Source of the DNA: Lampris incognitus
Lineage: Eukaryota; Chordata; Actinopteri; Lampriformes; Lampridae
Reading direction: 5' to 3'
NCBI RefSeq assembly: GCF_029633865.1
Contig: NC_079211.1
Span: 141,961,345-142,025,344 of the forward strand
DNA: 64,000 nt
Below the pieces are notes generated by a model that was not told the DNA's origin, searched no databases, and saw nothing but the letters and a program-made list of their open reading frames with translations. Position numbers and translations under genes: made by a program. This document shows, one piece after another, positions 31,418-44,904 of the stretch (the stretch's first letter is position 1; each line of letters begins with the position of its first letter).

Positions 31418-34400
31418 GTACTCCTTAATGGCCTCTATGCCATTGGGTCTCGTCACATCTTATCACACCATATCCCCGGTTTCTGTCAAAACATAGCTGG
31501 GATGTCATGCAAAATCGGATTCCTCAGGCTGGGCACAGCCACTCGGTTCATGTCCTTGTTTGTGTCTCTCGTCTGCCGCGTACCTGTTTCCTTGACTACT
31601 GAACCGGTGGAATGGAAGTAAAGCACACTGGAAGGAAACCAGTGATTACAGTTATGGTGGGGGGGAGAGATTCCTAATTCCTGACTGTGGATGGTTTTGT
31701 GTGTGTGAGAGAATGTGTTATGTTTGAACCTGGGTGTGCCTTGTTGTTGCCTGTGCCAGTATGTGTGCAAACACACGTGTATCTGAGAATTCGTGTCTTG
31801 GCACGTGTCTCCCACCCCCCCACCCCCCCTCTTGTTTTTGGTTGGCTTTAAAGAAGGACAAGACAGAGCTGAAGAGGGGAAATATTACCATAGGGAGCAG
31901 TCAGAATTACAGTAAACATCAGCAGGAAACCCAGGGTAAACCAGCCCCTGCCTGCCAGGGACACCCTGAACTGGTGCCAGCACATCCTGGTCCTACATCA
32001 CCACAGCCTGGGATTTTCCTATTAGAATTCCCCAATGGCTCTTAAAAAAAACCAAAATGACAAGTTATGTCTAAGCCCATGGCAGGGTATCAGTGTTTCA
32101 GATGAAATGAGGTTTAAAGCCCTGCCGACTTCAAACGCATTTATTGTCTCAACAGGTTTTGTTAATAAAACGGGTCATCTCATGAAAAATGGGCGTTCCA
32201 TCTCATTTTGATGCTGCTTTGCAGTAAACAACACCAGCATACTTTCTCTGGGCCGGGCCAAACATCAAATGGGCTCTGTGAAGTGACAGGGAATTAAATT
32301 GTGAGAGGGAAACCTCATTATTGTGAGCGATTTGTAAAACCCAGTTGGAAGAAGCATCATGTCCCCTCCTGCCATCCCGTTTAAAGCCTCCACTCGCTCC
32401 TTGGATTGGGTAGCCACTGGCTTGCAACATCTCAAGTTGTTGTCTCTTGGCACATAAATGATATGGACGCCTTCTTTCTATCCTGCTGGCCTCTAAGATA
32501 ACTTGCCCCCTGCTTCTGCTGGGGTGCACTCCCTGGAAAAAAAAACAGCTCTGTTTATGTGAAGTCAGCCATGTCCTGATCAGGAAAGGCACGCACCATT
32601 GTGGGTCACCACAGCAACGCTTAATTGCCTCTGGAGTGGGTCCACAGACATGGCACCTCTGCCCTCATAATTTGCAAAAATGACAAACACCCCTGTTGAC
32701 TGGCTTTCTATAGGAATTCAGCTATTTTCCCTCATGAGATGTAGGAAGGTGACCCTTTTTCCTTCAACTGATTGGCGCTTTGTCTTGTTCGGGGTTATTT
32801 ATTTAATAAATTGTCTCACTGTTTTTGTTTGAAACCTCGTTGATGACCTCTGTCTCGACAACAGGAGTCTCCAGATGGAGTGTGCTGGGGCTTTTGTGTT
32901 GGGATGGACGTGTATGCCTGGAGCAAACTTAGCGATGTGGCTAGCATATTGTTTTGATCCATTAGTGTGGAATTCCCTCTGATGTAGGCAACGTTCCTTT
33001 GACTTTGACATGTGGCGAGGTTGGCGGCAAAGGTCAGGTTCGGTCATACCATTAGGTCTGCCCTACTGAGGGCTTCTCCCCCTAGGGTGTCATGAATCCC
33101 CTCCATCGTTGAATGATGCTATCATGTTCCAAGTGTGAGGGGCTTCGGTGTCTATTGGTATTTGACAGAGAGTGAGAGGGATTACATTTACGAGACGGAA
33201 ATATTGGGTTACGATTATAGGGACCTTGATGGAGACTCGTCCCAGCGTTGTTTATTGATCGATCATTATTCCACCAGACACTGAAATATATTCCACATAG
33301 TCAGAAGAAGCGCAGCTGTCTATGCTTGTCAGATAATTCGTTTCCTCTAAATCATTGTCGTTAGACCAGGTCCTGGGGGCTAATACAACCTAACTGGGGC
33401 TCATTACTCTCCCCGACAGGTCAATGGGGGCAGCAAGGCAGAACAGGCAGCCCTGCAGCCTGGCGACATCATCTTGGAGATCAATGGGGAAAACACTTCC
33501 GACATGCTGAATGTGGAGGCCCAGAACAAGATCAAGAACTCAAAGACCCAGCTGCAGCTGGTGGTGGAGAGGTACGTACTGTAGGGCACGCTGTTTTAAG
33601 TGTAGTGGGGGGCATAGTTGTTTACGCGTCAATTCCTGCCTGCTGTTAGCATCCCTAATTCATCCTGGGTGCATGAATGAGCTGCTTCACAGTACAAATG
33701 GTCCTTGACAGTTTATTGTGCTGTGGTAATGACCAGATCAGCACCAGATGACCTATGCCGAGAACATCCCATGTACCTGACTTTCTGTTGATTGTGCCAA
33801 GCCTCCGTCTTTTCATTCTGTATCAAGTCGGTCGTCTTGTTGATTTGTGGGGAAATGTCAGTGTGTACCAGCTATGCTGCCATGCATATTTCTGTTCCAT
33901 GGTCCCTCTTAAAACTTGCCAAGATCTTCTTTGGATGGCAGGAAGGTTGGCCACTATTAAAGTTTGTTTACGAAACGACAGATTTGGCTGACATTTTGAT
34001 TAACAGTCCTCTTTAAAGTCTTTCTTACATGCCCCCCCCGCCACACACACACACACACGCGCATACACACACACAGTCTTACACTTCCTCCTTGGATGTC
34101 CCATGTCCATGTGAGTGGATTTTTCCCTGCTGACCTCATGTCTCCTCCAAGCCAGAAACAACACCATAACTCCCTGCCTACCCAGGACAATGGCACTGTG
34201 TAGTTCTGCTACATTCTTAATCCAACCTGTTTACAGTAGACGGTTTCCCTGCGTAAATGGCTGGATTTCCTCTTAATGTCACTCCTAATGCAAATCACCC
34301 AGTGAAGATGGATCAATCTAGGGGTAACGTCCTACAAGGTTTGGGGTCTTTTTGGGTTTTTTGGGGGGGGTTTTTGTGTGGATGAGCTCTCCCCCCTCTT

Positions 34401-37400
34401 TTTTTCCAGTGCCTTGCATATTAAAGTAGCTGGCTGGCAGTCTGTCGTCATCAAATCAGCTGTGATGTGGTTGCTGGCCATGTCCACAATGCTGGTATTG
34501 TGCAGCTGGTACTGGAAGAGACTGCATCAGCCTAACCTTAGAATAGGAAAGTTCTGGTTTAAGGGGTGTTGGCCCCTCTATACAGAGGCAAAGCTTTTTA
34601 GTTGTGATGCGTCCAAACAGTAATATGGTCCCCCTAGACTTCACAAGTTAGATTTCTTTATAGTATGAAAGAATTGCACCATGGCTGTCATGTCATTGAC
34701 TCCTTGTGTTTTACTCCGCTTTTGTGCCCAGCTACTACTTTAGGCGCCATTGTTTGTTGACCCCTTTTTGTACAGTGTGATGGGATGATATTCTCCCTCC
34801 CTGCTCCTATTGCGCCCTGTAATAAGATGGCTCTGAGCGGCTGAAATGAACCGAAGAGCCCCTGGCTTGGCTTTACCACAGTGCTATAATTGTACGACAA
34901 TTTCCTCTTTTACACGGTGGCACTCTGCTGTGTTCGCATGTCTCAAGTATTGAGCATGTGTACAGCTTAAACAATCTCTAGTGTTTTTGTTTTTTCAAAT
35001 TTTAAATCTGAGGAAAAGAAAAGGGACCTTAAATGATCTACTATTTCGGTAATCTTTTTGGTTGGGTCTTTTGGATGACAACAATGAGCAAATATGGCTG
35101 ATGTGAGCTATGTTGCTCAACATCTGATCTATGTCTTGACTCTGACAAGTAAAACCATTATTCTTACCTCTCCTTCTTTTTGTAAATGACATTTCTTTCA
35201 CTCCAAACCAATTCACCCATCCTCTCTTGTACAGGAGTCCTGGAGCAAGAGCTCATTGTCTGACCATTTAGAAATTTCTCATGCCATACAGAGTAGTAAC
35301 TAAGATATTCCAGTTACTACCCTGAAGTTATGCCAGGATGAGCGTTTTCCAGCTAGCCAGTCCATAATTCAGAGCAGTCAGTCCTCCAAGTCTGCTGCTT
35401 TAATATCTCTTCCAAGTTATGTCTCATGACTGTTGTTTAAGGAGTCAGTTTTCCTTGTCATCTCCCTCCTGCTCGCAGGCCACAGGAGGTGTGTTTCTGG
35501 GCGATTTACCGCAGGCATCCAGGCCCTTCCTGTGTGCCTCATTACCCCCAGGCTCAGCCAAGAGCCAGGCAGCCTCCAGCCTTGTAACCGAGGGGGGGCA
35601 CTTTACCGGCCACATTTTCCCCTCTTAACTCAACGATTGAGTTGCATAAAGAATATTTTTGAAAGAAAACACAGAAAAGGTCATTTCCTAGAAAGCTGAT
35701 GATTCATTTGGAGAGTATTTCTAAATTAGTTTTTTTTTTTTTTTTTAGATAAATAAATATGGGATTCCTCTGCACCTGTCAGAGAGAATTGCCGTATCAG
35801 TAATGTCTAAGTATCAAGACGATATTTCCGGAAATTTTACTTAATTGCACATCAGCCAAACACTGATTGGTTGCTCATGTTTTGTTTACTGGCACTAAAG
35901 TTGTCGTTGTTTTCTCTTAGACGTAACTGGTGACACCCAAGCTCTGTAATCCTCAAGATTCAAAAAGTTGTTAGTGGTTTCAGTTTTGAATTAACAAATC
36001 GGCACATTGCACGTATTGGTTGGGGTAAAAAAAAAACATAAAATATTTGATCAGATTTGTCTGTCAGACTGGTCTGATTGTATCCCACATTCTGCAGAGA
36101 TTGTGAATAATACTGGTTTCTTGTAGTGTAGTCACGTATTGCCCATGATGATGGTCTCCGTACTGGTTGTGTCTCTGCAGACCCGAACCACCCAGCCCTG
36201 GACAAACCAATGGCATCAACACTGCAGAACAGCTAGTTGGACGCTTTCAGGTTGGTGCTGTTTTTTCACGGTCTGTACTTCTCAGGGGTTTGGCCTCCAG
36301 GGATATGGTCCTTGATTACTGTCGTTCATTAATGATCGCTTGACTAACTTTTACATTTGTCAATGTGCACCATGATCCATGTCCTATCTTCTTTGTTTTC
36401 TAGTTAAATTGCCATATTTATAGGTTGTTGTGGTGCTAATGGTAACTTTACTGTCCAGGGGCAGTGGGAGATGGGGTGATATAAGAAGATGTTGTCAATC
36501 TCTTGTGGTTCTTGTGTTTTACCCGAGACGTGAAGCTGCTGCAAAATATGTAGGCTTGGCTCTTTAATTTAGCCTGTCGTCGAGATAATGCTGACATTGA
36601 ATGAATTACCTTTGGACATGGAAGCTCTTTTGCCAGGATAGGTCACATATCGGTCTTTTCCTCCTATCTTTGTCTCAGATTGAGAGAATTTCACAAGGAT
36701 TTCTGCACTACTTATAGATATAGAAATGACTTATCTCTTTCACTGTTCCATTTGTCAAATATGTGATGATGTTCCTCTACTTGGGTTTTTTTTTTAATAG
36801 GAAGCAGTGTTGGTGAGTAGAGATGAGAACCAAAACTATAGAGAGTATACCATCTCCAGTCCTACTTCCCTGTCCCCTGGACCCTACTCTCCAGAACCCC
36901 CTGCCAGCCCTGACGGCAAAAGGCTGCCGCCAGCCAACAACAAGAGGTACACGGCGAGCTTGCCTGACATCTTTATATCCATCTTAAGTACGGAGCTGTC
37001 ATGAGTAATCGATTAACTCGATTACAAAAAAGAAATCCTTGATTGCAATTTACTGCCTCGCTTCATGTCATCTCTGTGCTATGCACGCCTGGGCATGGAG
37101 AACGACCATGCAAGGCAGCAAAGCACTCAAACGATCATTACTGTTGAACGTAGATGACGCAGTGGATTATTTGAGTCGAGAAAATGGGGGGAAACATAGA
37201 TGAAGAAAAGGAAGAGGAGGAAGCCAAAAAAACGATGGAAAATGGTCCAATGCTGGGACAATTTTCAACAAAAACAGAAAGAAAAGGCGGTGGTCTTACA
37301 AGCATTAAAATGCTGAACTTGCTTACCACAGCAGCACAATGTCCATGCAGCACAACACCTCAACAGACGGCGTTCTGCATACAAACGTATCATTTCATTT

Positions 37401-40400
37401 GACTTTAAAATTTCATTTGGCTTCACCTTATGTTGAAAAATAAAACGGAAGGAGCGTCTGGGTGGCGTGGCGGTCTATTCTGTTGCCTACCAACACGGTG
37501 ATCGCCTGTTCACATCCCCCCGTGTTACCTCCGGCTTTGTCAGGTGTCCCTACAGACACAATTGGCTGTGTCTGCAGGTGGGAAAGCCAGATGTGGGTAT
37601 GTGTCCTGATCGCTACACTAGCACCTCCTCTGGTCAGTCGGGGCACCTGTTCGAAGGAGATGGGTGGGAGCTGGGGGGAATAGCGTGATCCTCCCACGTG
37701 CTACGTCCCCCTGGCGAAACTCATCACTGTCAGGTGAAAAGAAGCGTCTGGCGACTCCACATGTATCGGAGGAGGCATGTGGTAGTCTGCAGCCCTCCCT
37801 GGATCGGCGGGGTTGGGGTGGAGCAGCGACCAGGACGGCTCGGAAGAGTGGGGTAATTGGCCAGGTACAAGAAAGGGAAAGATTAAACCAGAAGAGGGAC
37901 AACATAAGAGGATGGACCAGGGAGATATTGCATTACAATGGGAAAGTAGCCATTAGTGACAGTCTGACTTGTGTACGTACAGCATCACCAGGACAAACGG
38001 TGTGTATTTGTATTGGGTGAGTCAGTGCGAGGCATTTTCAAACAGACAGCTGATGACTGGAGAGGTCGGGGCCGGACAAAGGGCTGTGATAATTGCTCCC
38101 TTGACTTCAAAACAGAACAAGAGTGAATAGGCATCAGAATAACAGACAGAAAGTGGAGCCCTGGGATTGTGCTGGCGTAACAAAGCATATGCACAGGATA
38201 TCACATTCCACCGCTTTTCATTCACTCGGACAAAAGACCAGAATGTGGAACATTCACCACGCCGTCTCTCTGCATGCCTAGTTGTAATTCTCTTGGGCCA
38301 CTTTGTAGGTCACAGTTCAGACCCGAATCTACTCCCTTGTGTGGACGCATCCACTTCCTTGCGCCGTGATTAAGTTAAACCCTGTCACGGTGACCATACA
38401 GGATTCTTACACATGTATTTTAAATGTGTCTTGGTAGCGTGGTTGCTTAAGCATGTTGATTTCTAGAAAGTTATGATTCTCTGGTTGCTATATTGTACAT
38501 TTTCATATAAATGTGTGTATATATATATATATTCTTTTTTTTAGCCATTCATAAAGAGTGACTTGTAATGGCTGCAACAGTAGAACAACCTCTTCTGTAT
38601 CAGCAGAATCCCAAATCAGAAATCAGCCTCACTGAAAAAGTCAGGATCTTTTCTAATTTTAGTTCCCTTATGATTTTCCTGATGGACATGGAAAGCATTT
38701 CTTTTACGTTGTTGAGCGAATAGAGATGAGATATTGAGGTGCTTTTTGAAGAGATTAATTTTGGAATTAAAATAGGTGGTTAATGACAACACTTCTTTTT
38801 CTATTTTATCTTTTAGTTTTTCATTTAAACCACAGTTGTTGTTCTGAGTTGCTGTACGGCACTGAGACATGGTTGCCTGTTCATTTTCTAGTGTCCAGCT
38901 GCGCTCATGGTCCCCAGAAGAGAGGAGTCGCAGACTATCAAGACCACTTTCACAGGTTGGTCTTTTTTTTCTTTTTTTTTTTTTTGCAGGGAGACCTGTT
39001 CTTACCAGCTAAGACCACAATACCCTTCTTTACCATTTCTGCTAATGAAGCTCCCCAGGATCACTGAGAGGGATATCCTCGACTCATAATGGTCACTTAA
39101 AAATGCCATTGAGTTACAGATGCTATGTCATGATTTTACATGAGGACATGGTCTTGGTGAACACCAGTATTATCTACCACAACCAGAGAAAGTGTTTGTC
39201 CACACCTATGTCAGTCTCCCATTTGGTGGATTGACAATTGTTTCTTTTTTTTTCTTGTTTTGTTGGTCTGGGAAAAAGCTATTAATTTTTACTGCATGAT
39301 GGCTCTTAAATCATTAAGAAAAACAATATTAACTGATTGTGTGCTTAATCAATTTACAATTTCATTTAATCAATGTGTTGTTTTGAAATGTGATGGAATG
39401 TTATTTTTTTTACATTTTATTTTACTAATTTACACTAAACCAATGGGTGATGCAGTGGTTAGTGTGGTCGCCTCACAGCAAAAAGGTCCTGGGTTCGAAC
39501 CCTGGGGTTGTCCAACCTTGGGGGGTCATCCCAGGTCGTCCTCTGTGTGGAGTTTGCATGTTCCCCCCTGTGTCTGCGTGGGTTTTCTCCGGGTGCTCCG
39601 GTTTCCTCCCACAGTCCAAAGACATGTAGGTCAGGTGAATCGGCCATACTAAATTGTCCCTAGGTGTGAATGTGTCGGCCCTGTGATGGACTGGTGGCCT
39701 GTCCAAACTCCAGGGTGTCTCCTCACCTGCCACCAATGACTGCTGGAATAGGTTCTATTAGCGGCTTGGATAATGGATGGATGGATGGATGGACACTGAA
39801 CCAACATATACATGGAATTGCTCAGGTTGCTGGCTGTGACTTGTGAAATGTTTTCGTACTCCTTCATTGGTTGTTGACTATGTGACACCGGTCTGAAGCA
39901 TCCCAAACACACTCAGTGGATGGCATGTCTGAGGAAATAGGCAGTGGAATGTCTTGGACATTTTCAACTTCTAGAAATTGTTAGAGTGCTTTTCAACACA
40001 AGACTTATCAGGCTGAAACACGTGATGGCAGTCAGTGGGCTGGCACAGGAGGCAGCGGGATCTTGTCACAGGTTCTGCGGGCATTCAAAGTGCCAACGAT
40101 GTTCATTCTGTAAATGCAAATCTTGGTGATGAGTTGAACCTTCAAAATCTCAATAGCGTGGCGTGATGGTGTATTCCGTTGCCTACCAATATGGGGATTG
40201 CCGGTTCGAATCCCCGTGTTACTGCAACTTGGTTGGGCGTCCCAACAGACACAATTGGCCGTGTCTGCGGGTGGGAAGCCGGATGTGGGTATGTGTCCTG
40301 GTCGCTGCACTAGTGCCTCCTCTGGTCAGTCGGGGGGACTGGGGGGAATAGTGGGATTCTCCCACACGCTACGTCCCTCTGGCGAAACTCCTCACCATCA

Positions 40401-43400
40401 GGTGAAAAGAAGCAGCTGACGACTCCACGTGTATCATAGGAGGCATGTGGTAGTCTGCAGCCCTCCCCGGATCGGCAGAGGGGGTGGAGCAGAGATCGGG
40501 ATGGCTCCGAAGAGTGGGGTAATTGGCTGGATACATCCATCCATTATCTGAACCGTTTATCCTCCTCTCAGGGTCGCAGGGATGCTGGAGCCTATCCCAG
40601 CAGTCATTGGGCGTCAGGCGGGGAGACACCCTGGACAGGCCGCCAGGCCATCACAGGGCCGACATATACACAAACACACACGCACACAGACACATTCATA
40701 CCCAGGGGCAATTTAGTACGGCCAATTCACCTGACCTACATGTCTTTGGACTGTGGGAGGAAACCGGAGCACCCGGAGGAAACCCGCACAGACACGGGGA
40801 GAACATGCAAACTCCACACAGAGGAGGACCCAGGACGAGCCCCAAGGCTGGACAACCCCAGGACTCGAACCCAGAACCTTCTTGCTATCAGGTGACCGCG
40901 CTAACCACTGTGCCGCCCTGGCTGGATACAATTGGGGAGAAAAATGGGGGGGGGGGGTCTCGGTAGCATTTTGACCGTGTCTGCAGGGCTACATGTATAA
41001 CCAGAGCTGACTGGCTGAGCAGGCTATTTGCTAGCCTGACATCAAAATACAGAAAACTAAACGGCACAGACAAAGGAACTGGTGCAAAACGGGGTGAAAC
41101 GACCCATCCAAAACAAATCAAAAAGTGGATAGAGGGTTTCCATGCTCTCTATTATGTTTATTTTCCTTCTTTTCACTTCCAAATTTTTTTCGGTTTCTCT
41201 TGTGTGATTTTTCTTTGGTAAACGCAATACTACCCTCAAGGGCACATCTAGGCCCTGCACTTTACTATGTAGCCACATCGCACACGTCCAACCCCAACAC
41301 CACCGCTGACCATGCTTTACACACTTCAGCAAACCACTTCCGTACACTCCATAACACGGTCTGATCTGGTTGGTGCAGTCGAAACTGGGGTTCATTCGTG
41401 AAGAAGCCATTGAAGGCGAGGGTCAAGAGCTCACTGAAGTCTGTCATGAGGATAATCTGAAGAAGCCAAGTGTGAGAGGTTGTGAGACCTGTTGGACATG
41501 GTGCCAAGTTGTCTGAAACAGTGTTGGATGTGGCGTTATGATGAAGAAATGAACATTCAGTCACTGTGGCGGCAGCTCTGGTGGGTTTCCTGTGCTCAGT
41601 GCTTTAATTTTTTTTTCAATTTTGATATACTTTATTAATCCCCATGGGGAAATTATGCTCTGCATTTAACCCATCCTAGCTGTGTAGCTAGGAGCAGTGG
41701 GCAGCACTCGGGGACCAGCTCCAGTTCGTCTTGCCATGCCTCGGTCAGGGATACAGACAGGAGTATAACTCTAACGTGCATGTCTTTTTTGATGGTGGGA
41801 GAAACCGGAGCACCCGGAGAAAACCCACCACGGGTAAAACATGCAAACTCCACACAGAGGACGACCTGGGATATGACCCCCAAGATTAGATAACCCCTGG
41901 GTTCGAACCCAGAACCTTCTTGCTGTGAGGCGACAGCGCTAACCACTGGGCCACCGTGCCGCCCAATTCAGCTTATGGCCGATTGTTAAAAGCTTGAACT
42001 ACACATTTTGGAGTGACTGTAAATTTGTCTGTGTGTTGTTCATGTTTCTTAATCAGCATTATGTGATGTCATACCTGTCAGGTAGACTTGATTATCAGTT
42101 ACTAATAGGAATGTAAAGATATTAGTGCACAAATGTAAAAGTAAAATGAGCTTTATTTAGGCATTTGAGAATTCTGAGATCTTATTTCGGTTCAAGAAAC
42201 ATGTTATTTTGTGTTTTTGTTTGAATTCTTCGGTATTCCCGTTAAATTAATTAGTCCTTGTACCATGAAGAATGCCTTGTAAAAGGACTGGCGGCTGCAG
42301 TGTATTGAGGTTTTACAAGAAAGACAGGATGCAAACATGTCTGACATTTTTAAAGCAGGGTGTGCATAAACCAAAAGGTCATTTATTTATTTATTTATTT
42401 ATTTGTCTCTGACATTAAGCTGAACAACTGACTGCCAGGGTTTAGTTCAGTGCACACTGTCAGAGAGAAAATGATTAGTTCCAGTCAAAACAATGGCCTT
42501 AACCTTTTAGTTGTTGTGTGGAAAGTGACTCATTAGTCTCTAAGTGGTAAAACATGGAGTTATCGGCAGATTGCTGCTCGACTTTGCTACGCTTATTTAC
42601 TGTTCCAGCAACAAAACCGAGAGAGGGGGGAATAGATGCCTGGAAGGACTTCAGGGAGTTGGTGCGAGAATAATGTGGGAAAGTTCATTGTGAGATATTT
42701 CAGCTATGCCTATGCTAAATCTCAAACGCTGGTCCCACTGAAGATGCAGCATGGGAGATGACCGAGCAAGAAAAAATACACAGGGCTTTTTAGTGGGTAA
42801 AGGAATTCCAGTCATTTTTGTTAGTTGTGTGGAAGTTAGATAAATATGCCCTTTTTGGCCAGAGGATTGTTCTTCCAAAACATCCAAGCTTTCCTTCTAA
42901 GGAACCACTGGCTTAGAAGGCCGGTTTGAAATAACCTTTGTTTTTTTTTTCTCTCCTGTTTACACACGATAAATTGGATTCAGATCCAGTATCGTACACT
43001 CTACACAAGCCAGTCTCTGAGAACTTTTAATTTGTATCATGTGTGATTTGGATCCCTGTCACATTGGAGAGAAAGCTGACCAGTTTGAAAACACATACCG
43101 ATGGCCAGCATAATTCTCAAATGTACTTGCAAATACCTATCAATGGCACGTATCAAGATCCGAAAATTATTTTGGATGTTAGTTACATGTGCTAATACAC
43201 AGTTTGGCCAATTTTTGGGATAATTTTAGATTTATGCAAAACTGCATATATCCATTCATCTATCCATCCATTGTCTGAACCGCTTATCCTGCTCTCAGGG
43301 TCGTAGGGATGCTGGATCCTATTCCAGCAGTCACTGGGTGGCCGGCAGGGAGACGCCCTGGACAGGCTACCAGACCATCACTGGGCCGACACACACACTC

Positions 43401-44864
43401 TCATAGCTAGGGGCAATTTAGTATGGCCGAGTCACCTGACCTACATGTCTTTGGACTGTGGGAGGAAACCGGAGCCCCCGGAGGAAACCCACGCAGACAC
43501 AGGGAGAACATACAAACTCCACACAGAGGACGACCTGGGATGACCCACCAAGGTTGGCCTACCCCAGGGCTCGAACTCAGGACCTTCTTGCTGTGAGGCG
43601 ACCGCGGTAACCACTGCGCCACCGTGCCGCCAAAACTGCATATACTCGGATGTAACTCATGACTTGATTGAGCAAGTCCAACAAGTTGGCCTTTTGAAGT
43701 CATGACCATTACTTAGTTAGCTATCAGCTTGTTCTCCTTTAGGAGCCCCCTTAAATATGCTGTCAGCCGTGATCTCTTGGGCTAATCTTGGCAAGGTAAC
43801 CTCTTTTGTATGGTTTTTAAAGCCTATAATCATTTATATTTAGTCTCTCTGACATTTCCAAGACTGGCAGTTTGTGGGGGAGAGCTGTGTGCGCTGACAT
43901 GAATCAGCTTTTTGATCCGCTGGCACTGTAAAGGGATCCAGATGACACAAACGGATTGTGTGTTGATCAGTGAGACGCACTGAAGCGCAACATCCTATCT
44001 GAGCCAGGCGGCCCGGGGCTGGCAGCACAGCAGAGACTATTGCGTTGTCTGGTGGCTGAGAGTTTTTATCAGCAAGCCTGCAGGAATGCAGCGCCTAACT
44101 TGCGCCTTCGTCATGGCCGGACATCTGGCGTGACCTTTACATGTTTGTGGTATTTATGGAGGCAGGTGGACCAAAGGGACTTGAACCTTTGCTCATGACT
44201 CTGAGGGAAATCTGCTATTCCTTTTTCTGAGCCATTATGGAATTCATTCCATATTTTCCCCCCTCATTTTCCATCTGAGTTGGAATCCATACCCCCTACA
44301 CCCTCTGGGAGACATAACATTCATTCCACCTCATTTGCATCCATGGTCAACTTGAATTTGTCTTTTTTTTTTTTTTTGACTGTTTGATTCAGTGGCTTGG
44401 AATTGATACCAAGTTGATATAGTCCTTTTATGAAAGTGGTAAGCCATTTCTGTATTGACGTACAGAGTTAACCCAGACTTGCTCAAGAGAAACGATCACA
44501 ATGTTCCACCATCATCTCTGTATATATGTTGTAGGGATAACATTCCATTTATAGCCGTAATACTGAGCAGTCCTCTGTCTGTGAAGTGCGCTACTGAAAT
44601 TTTGCAGAAAAGTGTCCTCCGGGGACAATATGTGAATGTGAAAACTACACCCCTTATTTCCTGGTGCGCCATTACTTTTAGTGGGCTACATTGAAAAAGG
44701 CTACATTGGACTGTCCTATAAAGACTGCAGTTCAGATTGTCTACCAGTGTTGTCATTGCTGGATACTTTTCCCCACAATTTCAGGGATGTTTCAGAAACG
44801 CACGGCAGACTTCTCTGTATTATGGCTGCTAATGGGAGCGTTATTCCTGCCATGGGTCTGTTTG

Positions 44865-44904
<40 letters not shown>

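Noticed and set aside
37000..37440. Possible hAT-type fragment
   Set aside because: An acidic Lys/Glu ORF start and atcgattaactcgattac look suggestive, but no transposase motif or terminal repeats can be identified.
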